Source: Rhodobacterales bacterium HKCCA1288 (GTDB lineage: Bacteria; Pseudomonadota; Alphaproteobacteria; Rhodobacterales; Rhodobacteraceae). Taken from it: a DNA stretch of 64,000 bases. A program made the translations under genes and the position numbers. Shown here piece after piece: positions 14,361 to 22,857 of this stretch. The notes under the pieces are model-generated. The model searched no databases. It was not told where the DNA came from and saw only the letters and a program-made list of their open reading frames with translations. Position 1 is the first letter of the stretch. Each line of letters begins with the position of its first letter. The stretch is from positions 2,525,001 to 2,589,000 of the forward strand of contig CP065161.1 of the NCBI GenBank assembly GCA_015693905.1, in the 5' to 3' direction.

Positions 14361-14956
14361 GCATGGCACTGTCTGAGCCAAATGTGACCGATGCGATGGG
14401 GGGCGGGTTCGCCAATCCCCCGCGCGATGCGGCAATTGCCTTTCGCGCGGCTTTGGATGTGATGGCCCGTCCTGGGGTGATCCGCGAAATTTCAGGCGGG
14501 CATCCGCCGCTGCCCTTATCCCCTGCCGCAGGCAGTTTGCTGCTGGTTCTTTGTGATCCCGAAACACGGGTTTACCTTTCCCCGTCTTGCGACAAAGACG
14601 CCATTCGCGCATGGCTGCGCTTTCACTCGGGCGCGCCTCTGGTTGCCGCGGATGAGGCGGATTTCGCCATTGGCCCATGGGATGAGCTTTGCCTTGATCT
14701 CGCGCGCATGCGTCAAGGCGTGCAAGATTACCCTGACCGCTCTGTCACATTGATCGTTGAGATGGATCATCTCGCGGCGGAGGGGGTGCGCTTGACGGGG
14801 CCAGGCATTCAGGCGGAGGCCTATCTTAATCTGCCCGAGACCGCGGCCTTTGTCGCCAATGCGCGCCGCTTCCCGCTTGGGTTTGACACGTTCTTCACAT
14901 CAGACAGCCAAATAGCGGCCCTGCCGCGATCCACCCGTATTGAGGGGGCTTCCTGA
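14357..14956 (+). CDS. phnH: C-P lyase subunit PhnH
   Basis: The protein has 199 residues, with family segments FRAALDVMARPGVIREI, LLLVLCDPETRVYLSP and LTGPGIQ. PhnH is a homodimeric component of the C-P lyase core complex and resembles PLP enzymes without the cofactor. The ATG at 14357 overlaps phnG, and its stop codon shares a base with the start of phnI, so translation is coupled throughout. Confidence 0.95.
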   Translation: MSMALSEPNVTDAMGGGFANPPRDAAIAFRAALDVMARPGVIREISGGHPPLPLSPAAGSLLLVLCDPETRVYLSPSCDKDAIRAWLRFHSGAPLVAADEADFAIGPWDELCLDLARMRQGVQDYPDRSVTLIVEMDHLAAEGVRLTGPGIQAEAYLNLPETAAFVANARRFPLGFDTFFTSDSQIAALPRSTRIEGAS

Positions 14957-16056
14957 TGTATGTTGCGGTAAAGGGGGGCGAGCGGGCGATTGACGCCGCC
15001 CATGAATGGCTGGCCGATGAGCGGCGCGGCGCAACCGATGTGGCGGAACTGACTATTCCGCAAATTCGCGAACAGCTTAGCTTGGCTGTCAATCGGGTCA
15101 TGGCCGAAGGTTCACTATACGATCCTGATTTGGCGGCTCTGGCGATCAAGCAGGCGCGCGGCGATATGATTGAGGCGATTTTTCTGATCCGCGCCTATCG
15201 CACCACCTTGCCCCGTTTTGGGGTGAGCGCCCCGATTGATACTGGCGCGATGCGCTGTGATCGGCGCATCTCGGCCACCTTTAAGGATCTGCCGGGCGGG
15301 CAGATCTTGGGGCCAACCTTTGACTACACCCACCGCCTTTTGGATTTCGCTTTGATGGCGGAGGGGGCGGTGTCGCCCGAAGCCGAAGAAGCCGCCCTAG
15401 TGGACGCCGCACCTTTGCCGCATGTCACCGAATTTCTGGATCGCGAGGGCCTATTGCAGCCCGAGCCTGAGGATAACACGCCCCCGCGTGATCTGACGCG
15501 CGAGCCGTTGGATTTCCCCGCGGATCGTCCGCTGAAACTTCAGGCCTTGGCGCGTGGCGATGAGGGTTTTGTTCTCTCCATGGCTTATTCCACGCAACGG
15601 GGCTATGCGCGCAACCACCCGTTCGTAGGCGAATTGCGGATCGGGCGCGTGGCTGTGTCGATGGATATTCCCGAATTGGGGTTTGCGATTGATCTCGGCG
15701 AGATCACGGTCAGCGAATGTGAAACCGTGAACCAATTCACAGGCAGCAAGACCGAGCCGCCGCAATTCACCCGCGGTTATGGTTTGGTCTTTGGGCAATC
15801 CGAACGCAAAGCGATTTCCATGGCCCTCGTGGATCGCGCCTTGCGATGGGAGGAATTGGGTGAGGATGATGTGGGCGCGCCCGCGCAAGACGCAGAGTTT
15901 GTCCTGTCCCATTCTGATAATGTGCAAGCAACTGGGTTCCTCGAACATATCAAACTGCCCCATTATGTGGATTTCCAATCTGAATTGGAACTGATCCGCC
16001 GCCTGCGCGCCGAGGCGATGATGGCATCTACAGGCCCACGGGAGGCTGCAGAATGA
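14956..16056 (+). CDS. phnI: C-P lyase subunit PhnI (nucleosidase component)
   Basis: The 366-residue protein begins MYVAVKGGERAIDAAHEWL, the typical PhnI start, and carries EAIFLIRAYRTTLPRFG and LSHSDNVQATGFLEH farther on. PhnI acts as a nucleosidase in the core complex, removing the base from the nucleotide so that the phosphonate can be attached. The gene overlaps phnH by one base and phnJ by 4 bp. Confidence 0.96.
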   Translation: MYVAVKGGERAIDAAHEWLADERRGATDVAELTIPQIREQLSLAVNRVMAEGSLYDPDLAALAIKQARGDMIEAIFLIRAYRTTLPRFGVSAPIDTGAMRCDRRISATFKDLPGGQILGPTFDYTHRLLDFALMAEGAVSPEAEEAALVDAAPLPHVTEFLDREGLLQPEPEDNTPPRDLTREPLDFPADRPLKLQALARGDEGFVLSMAYSTQRGYARNHPFVGELRIGRVAVSMDIPELGFAIDLGEITVSECETVNQFTGSKTEPPQFTRGYGLVFGQSERKAISMALVDRALRWEELGEDDVGAPAQDAEFVLSHSDNVQATGFLEHIKLPHYVDFQSELELIRRLRAEAMMASTGPREAAE

Positions 16057-16886
16057 GCTATAATTTTGCCTATCTGGATGAGCAGACCAAGCGGATGATC
16101 CGCCGCGCTATTCTGAAGGGGGTGGCCATTCCAGGCTATCAGGTGCCCTTCGCAAGCCGCGAAATGCCGATGCCCTATGGGTGGGGCACGGGCGGCGTGC
16201 AGGTTTCTGCCGCCTGTCTGACCCCTGATGATGTATTCAAAGTCATCGACCAAGGCGCGGATGACACGACCAATGCCGTCTCCATTCGCCGCTTTTTCGA
16301 GAAAACCGCAGGCGTGGCCGTGACCGAGAAAACCACAGAGGCCACCGTGATCCAAACGCGCCACCGTATCCCTGAAACGCCACTCAGCGCAGATCAGATT
16401 TTGGTCTATCAAGTGCCAATCCCCGAGCCGCTGCGTTTCCTAGAGCCGCGTGAAACCGAAACGCGCAAGATGCATGGGCTTGAGGAATATGGCCTGATGC
16501 ATGTCAAGCTTTACGAGGACATTGCGCGCCATGGCGAGATTGCGACCGCCTATGCCTATCCTGTGAAGGTGGAAGATCGCTATGTGATGGATCCCTCTCC
16601 AATCCCGAAATTCGACAATCCCAAATTGGAAAGCCCTGCCTTGCAATTGTTTGGGGCGGGACGTGAGCAAAGGATTTACGCGCTGCCGCCCTATACCAAG
16701 GTCGTAAGTCTCGATTTTGAAGATTACCCCTTTGATCCGTCAAAAGCGGCACATCCTTGTGCGCTATGTGGGGCTGAAGACAGCTATTTAGATGAGGTGA
16801 TCGTGGATGATGCGGGTGGGCGGATGTTTGTCTGTTCCGACACAGATTACTGCGCCAGCCGCCGCGAGACAGGAGAGGCCGCATGA
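16053..16886 (+). CDS. phnJ: Alpha-D-ribose 1-methylphosphonate 5-phosphate C-P lyase PhnJ
   Basis: The 277-residue radical-SAM enzyme breaks the carbon-phosphorus bond. Cysteines 236, 239, 261 and 267 (CALC and CSDTDYC) have exactly the spacing of the four conserved PhnJ cysteines, three of which hold the 4Fe-4S cluster and one of which is the thiyl radical site. The typical EYGLMHVKLYEDI and RIYALPPYT segments are present. It overlaps phnI and phnK by 4 bp each. Confidence 0.97.
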   Translation: MSYNFAYLDEQTKRMIRRAILKGVAIPGYQVPFASREMPMPYGWGTGGVQVSAACLTPDDVFKVIDQGADDTTNAVSIRRFFEKTAGVAVTEKTTEATVIQTRHRIPETPLSADQILVYQVPIPEPLRFLEPRETETRKMHGLEEYGLMHVKLYEDIARHGEIATAYAYPVKVEDRYVMDPSPIPKFDNPKLESPALQLFGAGREQRIYALPPYTKVVSLDFEDYPFDPSKAAHPCALCGAEDSYLDEVIVDDAGGRMFVCSDTDYCASRRETGEAA

Positions 16887-17653
16887 CCCCGCTTTTGCAA
16901 GTGCGTAATATTGAGAAACGATACGGCGCGCGGATTGGCTGTGCAGATGTCTCGTTTGATCTTTATCCAGGCGAAGTCTTGGGGATTGTGGGGGAGTCTG
17001 GGTCAGGTAAGTCCACGCTGCTCAATTGCCTCGCGGGGCATCAGAGCCCTGATCAGGGGGAGGTGATTTTTGACACCCGTGCCGATGGCCCCCGTGATGT
17101 CCGTCAGATGCCCGAGGCCGAGCGGCGGATGCTGTCGCGCACTGATTGGGCCTTTGTGCATCAAAATCCGCGTGATGGATTGCGGATGCGGGTATCCGCA
17201 GGCGGCAATGTCGGCGAGCGGTTGATGGCGGTCGGCGCGCGTCATTATGGCGATATTCGCCAGACAGCGGGTGACTGGCTGAGCAAGGTTGAAATCGACA
17301 CCGCCCGCATGGATGATCGCCCTTCGGCCTTTTCAGGTGGGATGCAGCAGCGCCTGCAAATCGCGCGCAATTTGGTGACAGGCCCGCGCCTTGTTTTTAT
17401 GGACGAACCCACGGGCGGCTTGGATGTAAGTGTGCAGGCACGGCTGTTGGATTTGCTGCGCGGTCTTGTCCGCCGTATGGGTCTTTCGGCCATTATCGTC
17501 ACCCATGATTTGGCGGTGGTGCGTCTTTTGGCAGATCGGCTGATGGTGATGAAATCGGGCCATGTTGTGGAAACAGGTTTGACCGATCAGGTCTTGGATG
17601 ATCCGCAACACGCCTATACGCAGCTTTTGGTATCTTCGGTTTTGCAGGTGTGA
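16883..17653 (+). CDS. phnK: C-P lyase ABC-type ATPase PhnK
   Basis: The 256-residue ABC ATPase has Walker A GESGSGKST, signature FSGGMQQRLQIARNL and Walker B LVFMDEPTGGLD. PhnK is not a transporter subunit; it docks on PhnJ in the C-P lyase complex. The gene overlaps phnJ by 4 bp and is followed after 3 bp by phnL. Position and partner separate it from import ATPases such as phnC. Confidence 0.95.
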   Translation: MTPLLQVRNIEKRYGARIGCADVSFDLYPGEVLGIVGESGSGKSTLLNCLAGHQSPDQGEVIFDTRADGPRDVRQMPEAERRMLSRTDWAFVHQNPRDGLRMRVSAGGNVGERLMAVGARHYGDIRQTAGDWLSKVEIDTARMDDRPSAFSGGMQQRLQIARNLVTGPRLVFMDEPTGGLDVSVQARLLDLLRGLVRRMGLSAIIVTHDLAVVRLLADRLMVMKSGHVVETGLTDQVLDDPQHAYTQLLVSSVLQV

Positions 17654-17656
17654 GGG

Positions 17657-18346
17657 ATGACGATGATCACAGTCAAAGATTTGGGAAAATCTTTTACCCT
17701 GCACAATCAAAACAGCGCGGTGATCCCCGTGCTGGAGGGCGCGAATTTTTCCGTAGCGGCGGGCGAATGTGTCGCCCTGACAGGGGAAAGCGGGGCAGGG
17801 AAATCCACTGTCATGCGCATCCTTTACGGAAATTATCTGGCGCAAGCGGGGCGTGTGGTGGTGAACGGGTTGGACATCACCACCGCTACCCCGCGTGAGA
17901 TTTTGACCCTACGGCGCGAGGTTTTAGGGTATGTCAGCCAGTTCTTGCGCGTGGTGCCGCGCGTGCCCACCCTAGAGGTTGTGGCAGAACCTCTCTTGTC
18001 TCTTGGTGTGGCTGAGGACGAAGCGCGCGCGCGGGCCGCAGATTTGCTGACGCGGTTGCGTATCCCCGAACGGCTGTGGCCGTTATCGCCCACGACATTC
18101 TCGGGCGGTGAACAGCAACGCGTCAACATCGCGCGCGGATTTGCACATCGGTATCCCGTTTTGCTGTTGGATGAGCCAACCGCCAGCCTTGATGCCCAGA
18201 ACCGCGAGACGGTGCTATCGCTGATCGAAGAGGCGAAGGCAGAAGGGGCTGCGATCGTTGGAATTTTCCATGACCTTGAAGCGCGCGAGCGGGTAGCGGA
18301 TCGCGCCATTGATGTCAGCGTCTTTACCCCAAGGAAGATCGCATGA
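17657..18346 (+). CDS. phnL: C-P lyase ABC-type ATPase PhnL
   Basis: The 229-residue ABC ATPase has Walker A GESGAGKST, signature FSGGEQQRVNIARG and Walker B VLLLDEPTASLD. Like PhnK it belongs to the C-P lyase machinery, where the two ATPases associate with the core complex. It starts 3 bp after phnK and overlaps phnN by 4 bp. Confidence 0.95.
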   Translation: MTMITVKDLGKSFTLHNQNSAVIPVLEGANFSVAAGECVALTGESGAGKSTVMRILYGNYLAQAGRVVVNGLDITTATPREILTLRREVLGYVSQFLRVVPRVPTLEVVAEPLLSLGVAEDEARARAADLLTRLRIPERLWPLSPTTFSGGEQQRVNIARGFAHRYPVLLLDEPTASLDAQNRETVLSLIEEAKAEGAAIVGIFHDLEARERVADRAIDVSVFTPRKIA

Positions 18347-18879
18347 AGACAGGCCGCCTCATTGCGGTTGTTGGCCCCTCTGGCGTGGGCAAAGACAGCG
18401 TGATGGCAGGGCTGATGGCCCGCCATCCAGATTTGCGCGCGGCCAAACGCGTGATCACCCGCCCCAGTGATGCGGGGGGTGAGGCGTTTGATGGGGTCAG
18501 CGCAGATGAATTTGCGCGTCTCAAGGGGAAGGGGGCCTTTGCCTTGTCATGGCAGGCGCATGGCCTCTCTTATGGTATTCCCGCTGAGGTGGCCGATTGG
18601 ATTGCCGCAGGTCATGATGTCCTTGCAAACCTGTCTCGCAATATGTTGAGCGAGGCTGCATTGCGATTTACGCATGTGGTGGTTCTGTCCATCACCGCAA
18701 GCCCTGCGGTTTTGGCCACGCGTCTTGCCGCGCGCGGGCGCGAGGACGCACAGGATATCGCCGCACGTCTGGCGCGACAGGTTCCTTTGCCCGAGGGCCT
18801 GAATGTCGTGGAAATTGACAATAGCGGCACGTTAGAGGTCGCCATCGCCGCCGCTGAGGCAGGCTTATTCAAAGGATAG
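18343..18879 (+). CDS. phnN: Ribose 1,5-bisphosphokinase PhnN
   Basis: The 178-residue guanylate-kinase-like P-loop protein has Walker A VGPSGVGKDS and the ARLARQVPLPEGLNVVEIDNSG tail typical of PhnN. It phosphorylates ribose 1,5-bisphosphate to PRPP, feeding the C-P lyase product back into metabolism. Here it lies between phnL and phnM, whereas in E. coli it follows phnM. Confidence 0.93.
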   Translation: MKTGRLIAVVGPSGVGKDSVMAGLMARHPDLRAAKRVITRPSDAGGEAFDGVSADEFARLKGKGAFALSWQAHGLSYGIPAEVADWIAAGHDVLANLSRNMLSEAALRFTHVVVLSITASPAVLATRLAARGREDAQDIAARLARQVPLPEGLNVVEIDNSGTLEVAIAAAEAGLFKG

Positions 18880-18886
18880 AACAATC

Positions 18887-20029
18887 ATGAGCAGCGAAGT
18901 GATTTTCGGCAATGCGCAGATCGTTACTGTGGATCGGGTCTTTGCAGGCAGCGTGATTGTGCAAGATGGGGTCATTGCGGATATCCATGAAGGCGCCACC
19001 TTGCCGCGTGGCGCGATTGATTGCGAGGGCGATTATCTGACGCCCGGTCTGGTTGAATTGCACACCGACAATCTTGAGCGGCACATGCAACCGCGCCCGT
19101 CAGTTGATTGGCCCCATGATGCGGCCATTATCGCCCATGATGCCGAACTGGCAGGGGCAGGGATCACGACAGTTTTCGATGCCATGCGCATTGGGTCGAT
19201 TAATTCGGGCAAAACCCGTTACGAACGCTATGCCCGTCCTTTGGCCAGCGAGATGTTGGCCCTGCGCGATCAAGGGATGCTGAAGATCAGCCATTTTCTA
19301 CACCTGCGTGCCGAAATCTGTTCCGAAACCTTGGCCGAAGAATTGGCAGAATTTGGCCCAGCAGACCGCGTGGGTTTGGTGAGCCTCATGGATCACACAC
19401 CAGGGCAACGGCAATTCCGTGATCTGTCCAAGCTCAAAGCCTATGTGATGGGTAAGAACAATCTCAGTGAGGATGAATGGTTAGACCATATCGCACATCT
19501 GACAGAGATGCGTGCGCGGTTTGGGGATATGCACGAACAGGCCGCAGTGGATCACGCCCGCCGCTATGGTGCGCTTTTGGCAAGCCATGATGACACCACC
19601 GCGGATCATGTCGAAAAATCTGCGGGCTACGGGATCAAATTGGCCGAATTCCCCACCACGCGCGAGGCGGCTGAGGCCTGCCATAGGCATGGCATCGCGG
19701 TTATGATGGGCGCGCCCAATTTGATCCGTGGCGGGTCACATTCGGGCAATGTTTCGGCTGCCGAACTGGCCGAAGCAGGCCTGTTGGATATCATCTCCTC
19801 TGATTATGTCCCTGCTGCGCTTTTGCTGTCAGCTTATCGCTTGGGGCAAATGTGGAATGATCTGCCGCGCGCCATCGCCACAGTAACGGCCAACCCAGCT
19901 GAAGCTGCGGGTTTGCAGGATCGTGGCCGCATCGAACAAGGCTTGCGCGGTGACGTTTTGCGCCTGTCTGTTGCGGGTGGCACACCGCGTTTGCGCGGGG
20001 TCTGGTCGCGCGGCTTGCGCGTTGCCTGA
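18887..20029 (+). CDS. phnM: Alpha-D-ribose 1-methylphosphonate 5-triphosphate diphosphatase PhnM
   Basis: The 380-residue amidohydrolase removes pyrophosphate before C-P cleavage. Metal-ligand regions are visible as VELHTDNLERHMQPRP (in place of the usual HxH), LMDHTPGQRQF, LASHDDTTADH and SSDYVPAALL, the last close to the family end. It is the last gene of the phnG-M block; the next gene, phnC, follows after a 92-bp gap with its own candidate Pho box. Confidence 0.95.
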   Translation: MSSEVIFGNAQIVTVDRVFAGSVIVQDGVIADIHEGATLPRGAIDCEGDYLTPGLVELHTDNLERHMQPRPSVDWPHDAAIIAHDAELAGAGITTVFDAMRIGSINSGKTRYERYARPLASEMLALRDQGMLKISHFLHLRAEICSETLAEELAEFGPADRVGLVSLMDHTPGQRQFRDLSKLKAYVMGKNNLSEDEWLDHIAHLTEMRARFGDMHEQAAVDHARRYGALLASHDDTTADHVEKSAGYGIKLAEFPTTREAAEACHRHGIAVMMGAPNLIRGGSHSGNVSAAELAEAGLLDIISSDYVPAALLLSAYRLGQMWNDLPRAIATVTANPAEAAGLQDRGRIEQGLRGDVLRLSVAGGTPRLRGVWSRGLRVA

Positions 20030-20049
20030 CCGATGATTTTTTTACGAAA

Positions 20050-20078
20050 CGGTAACAATTCGGTCATGTAACTGACTC
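20050..20078 (+). promoter_or_regulatory. Candidate triple Pho box upstream of phnC
   Basis: Three 7-bp units with 4-bp spacers, CGGTAAC AATT CGGTCAT GTAA CTGACTC, give a strict 11-bp period. The middle unit matches the PhoB half-site CTGTCAT in six of seven positions; the outer ones match less well. It lies 43 bp before the phnC ATG and suggests that phnCDE has its own phosphate-controlled promoter. Confidence 0.5.
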
Positions 20079-20121
20079 ACTGCACAGCGATACGGCCCTC
20101 AAGATTTTGGAAGGGGGCCTT

Positions 20122-20952
20122 ATGCTCGAAGTGCGCAACGTAACCCGGGTTTTTGGCAGCAAGATTGCCGTTGACCGTGTTAGCTTTTCTATCGACCGAC
20201 CTGCCTTTGTCGGGATCATTGGTCGCTCTGGGGCGGGCAAGTCCACCTTTCTTCGAATGATGAACCGCCTGACCGATGCCACGGATGGCGAAATTCTGGT
20301 TGATGGCACCAATGTGCTTGCCTATCGCGGTGCGGATGCGCGCGCATGGCAAAGCCGCTGCGCCATGATCTTTCAGCAGTTTAATCTTGTGCCGCGCCTC
20401 GATGTTGTCTCGAATGTGTTGCATGGGAAATTGAACCACGCTTCGACCTTGGCCACGATGTTTAATCTTTGGTCAAAGGCCGATATTTCCCGCGCGATTG
20501 ATATTCTTGATCGTCTGGGCATTGCCGAACAAGCACCCAAACGGGCCGAGGCGTTGTCCGGTGGTCAACAGCAACGGGTCGCTATCGCCCGCGCCTTGAT
20601 GCAAGACCCCCAGATCATTCTGGCCGATGAGCCAATTGCCAGCCTTGATCCCATGAACGCCCAAATCGTGATGGATACGCTCAAGCGGATCAACACAGAA
20701 GACGGGCGCATGGTGATTGCGAACCTGCACACATTGGATACGGCGCGCCAATATTGTGACCGCGTGATCGGAATGCGGGACGGGCGCATCGTGTTTGATG
20801 GCACCCCTGAGCAACTGACCACGGGTGTCGCGCGCGACATTTATGGCGCGGATGAAACATTCAACGAATTCGCTACCTCTACCAAGATTTCGGGTGCTGA
20901 GGCGGTGGCGGAAAAGCGGGTCAAAAATCCCGCGATGCAAGGTCTGATCTAA
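20122..20952 (+). CDS. phnC: Phosphonate ABC importer ATP-binding protein PhnC
   Basis: The 276-residue import ATPase has Walker [10 protein letters not shown], signature [15 protein letters not shown] and Walker [14 protein letters not shown]. The PhnC-typical segments [12 protein letters not shown] and [19 protein letters not shown] are present. ATG 20122 is chosen because GGAAGGGGG precedes it; an in-frame start at 20107 would lack this. It energises uptake of phosphonates bound by PhnD. Confidence 0.96.
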   Translation: MLEVRNVTRVFGSKIAVDRVSFSIDRPAFVGIIGRSGAGKSTFLRMMNRLTDATDGEILVDGTNVLAYRGADARAWQSRCAMIFQQFNLVPRLDVVSNVLHGKLNHASTLATMFNLWSKADISRAIDILDRLGIAEQAPKRAEALSGGQQQRVAIARALMQDPQIILADEPIASLDPMNAQIVMDTLKRINTEDGRMVIANLHTLDTARQYCDRVIGMRDGRIVFDGTPEQLTTGVARDIYGADETFNEFATSTKISGAEAVAEKRVKNPAMQGLI

Positions 20953-21004
20953 GACCAAAACCCCAGTCCATCTGTTCGGACATCTCATCTCACGGAGACT
21001 TCTC

Positions 21005-21904
21005 ATGAAGAAACTGGCAACCCTCCTCGCAGTGACAACAGCCCTTGCTGGGCCTGCTGCGGCACAGGAGATCACCGAATTCAATATCGGCCTTTTGGGC
21101 GGTGAAAACGCGCAAGACCGTTTGGCAAATAACGAATGCTTCCGCGCCTATGTTGAAGAGGCCCTTGGCGTTCCAACCCGTTTGTTTACCCCTGCAGATT
21201 ACAACGGCGTGATCCAAGGTTTGCTTGGCGGCACGCTTGATTTCGCATGGTTGGGCGCGTCTTCCTATGCCGCGACCTATATCGCAGATGAAAACGCGGT
21301 CGAGCCAGTCTTGGTTAAGACCAATTTGGATGGCTCTTTCTCGTATCATTCCATCGGCTTTGCCCGCGTTGACAGCGGCATTACCGATTTGGCCGATCTT
21401 GAAGGCAAAACCTTCGGCTTTGGTGATCCAAACTCGACCTCTGGTTTCTTGATCCCTTCGGTTGAGATCCCACAGTTGGGTTACTCGATGGAGCCAGGCG
21501 ATTTCTTTGGTGATGTTGTATTCACAGGCGGTCACGAGCAGACAATCATCGCCGTAAACAATGGCGATATTGATGCAGGCGTGACTTGGGCCGATGGTTT
21601 GGGCAACTGGGAAGACGGCTACAACTCGGGCGCGTTGCGCCGCGCGGTTGATGCAGGTCTGGTTGACATGAACGACTTGGTTGAAATCTGGCGCTCTAAG
21701 CCAATTCCAGAAGGCCCTGTTGTTCTGCGTCAATCGCTGCCTGACGATGTAAAGGCGACTGTCACCGAACTTTTGGCCAATCTGCACGAAACAGATGAGG
21801 CCTGCGCCTATGGTGTGGCGGCAGGTGAAACCGCAGGTTTCGCACCCATCAGCCACGAAGCCTATGAGACCATCATCGCTGTGCGTTTGGCACAAGGCAA
21901 CTAA
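21005..21904 (+). CDS. phnD: Phosphonate-binding periplasmic protein PhnD
   Basis: The 299-residue protein has a signal peptide (1-21, ending AAA-Q). FNIGLLGGENAQDRL, FAWLGASSYAATY, FGFGDPNSTSGFLIPS and GVTWADGL are characteristic of PhnD. It delivers phosphonates to the PhnC/PhnE importer. CACGGAGA lies before the ATG. Two stem-loops follow the gene, as is common where the binding protein must be made in excess. Confidence 0.95.
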   Translation: MKKLATLLAVTTALAGPAAAQEITEFNIGLLGGENAQDRLANNECFRAYVEEALGVPTRLFTPADYNGVIQGLLGGTLDFAWLGASSYAATYIADENAVEPVLVKTNLDGSFSYHSIGFARVDSGITDLADLEGKTFGFGDPNSTSGFLIPSVEIPQLGYSMEPGDFFGDVVFTGGHEQTIIAVNNGDIDAGVTWADGLGNWEDGYNSGALRRAVDAGLVDMNDLVEIWRSKPIPEGPVVLRQSLPDDVKATVTELLANLHETDEACAYGVAAGETAGFAPISHEAYETIIAVRLAQGN

Positions 21905-21934
21905 GCCCTTGTTGCACACTGGTGCATGACATTG

Positions 21935-21975
21935 GGGGGTGCGCAGATTTGCGCGCCCCCACCTTTACGAAAGGT
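21935..21975 (+). promoter_or_regulatory. Two intercistronic stem-loops between phnD and phnE
   Basis: Bases 21935-21960 form an 11-bp stem (GGGGGTGCGCA against TGCGCGCCCCC, one G-T pair) with loop GATT. Bases 21961-21975 form a second hairpin, ACCTTT-ACG-AAAGGT, ending 5 bp before the phnE ATG. Without a T-run the first is more likely an mRNA-protecting structure than a terminator; the second may affect translation of phnE. Confidence 0.55.
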
Positions 21976-21980
21976 TGACC

Positions 21981-22856
21981 ATGACCGATATCACCTCATC
22001 CCAGATGGATCGAGAAAGACGGGAAACAGTGCGCGAAGATTATCTGCAGATGACGCAGCGCCGCCGTCTCTATTCAGGTCTGCTCATTTTGATCTTTGCG
22101 GTGATGTTGATTTCTGGCTTCTCTATTGCAGAAGATCGCAATGCAGGTGGTTTCTGGGACGGTCTACATCGCCTTTTTGATTTCCCTGCTGATCTGATTT
22201 CTGAGGCGATTGAAAAAGCAGCAAACCTGCCCGGCCATATGGTGGATGCACTGCCTGCTTTGATTGAGACGCTTAATATTGCGGCGGTCGCGACTTTGCT
22301 TGGCTGCGCGGGTGGGGTGGTGTTCTCGCTCTTGGGCACGCGCGGGCTGGCCTATTGGCCGCGTCTGATCCCGTTCTTTCGCCGTATCACCGATATCTTG
22401 CGCGCGATCCCTGAGGTTGTGGTGGCATTGGTGCTGATTTTCATCATGGGCGGTGGCCCTGTGCCTGCAATGATTGCCATCGCGCTGCACACGATGGGTG
22501 CCATGGGCAAATTGTTTTCTGAGGTGAATGAAAACACGGACATGAAACCTGTCGAAGGGTTGCAGTCTGTCGGTGCAAATTGGGGTCAACGGATTTGGTT
22601 GGGTGTCATCCCACAGGTTTTGCCCAATTACCTCAGCTATGGGTTGCTGCGCTTTGAGATCAATATCCGCGCGTCAGCCATTCTTGGTTTTGTGGGCGCG
22701 GGCGGCATTGGCTACGAGCTGAAAAATGCGCTGACCTTCGGGCAGGGCAAGTTCGATGAGGCCGCCGCCGTTTTCGTAATCCTGTTTTTGACCATTGTCG
22801 CGGTTGATCAACTCTCAAGCAGCCTGCGCAATTATTTGACCAAGGGGACGTTCTGA
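21981..22856 (+). CDS. phnE: Phosphonate ABC importer permease PhnE (first copy)
   Basis: The 291-residue inner-membrane permease has about six helices. The conserved cytoplasmic loop contains EVNENTDMKPVEGLQSVGAN and WLGVIPQVLPNYLSY, typical of PhnE, followed by ASAILGFVGAGGIGYEL. ATG 21981 is chosen over an in-frame start 42 bp upstream, which would run through the stem-loops. It pairs with the larger PhnE encoded next. Confidence 0.94.
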   Translation: MTDITSSQMDRERRETVREDYLQMTQRRRLYSGLLILIFAVMLISGFSIAEDRNAGGFWDGLHRLFDFPADLISEAIEKAANLPGHMVDALPALIETLNIAAVATLLGCAGGVVFSLLGTRGLAYWPRLIPFFRRITDILRAIPEVVVALVLIFIMGGGPVPAMIAIALHTMGAMGKLFSEVNENTDMKPVEGLQSVGANWGQRIWLGVIPQVLPNYLSYGLLRFEINIRASAILGFVGAGGIGYELKNALTFGQGKFDEAAAVFVILFLTIVAVDQLSSSLRNYLTKGTF

Positions 22857-22857
22857 G

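Noticed and set aside
16883-18346. phnK and phnL considered as importer ATPases
   Set aside because: They are embedded in the lyase block next to phnJ and phnN, and a separate importer ATPase phnC accompanies phnD and phnE.
20990-21919. Long reverse-strand reading frame opposite phnD
   Set aside because: It mirrors phnD codon structure, has no ribosome site or family likeness, and phnD is certain.
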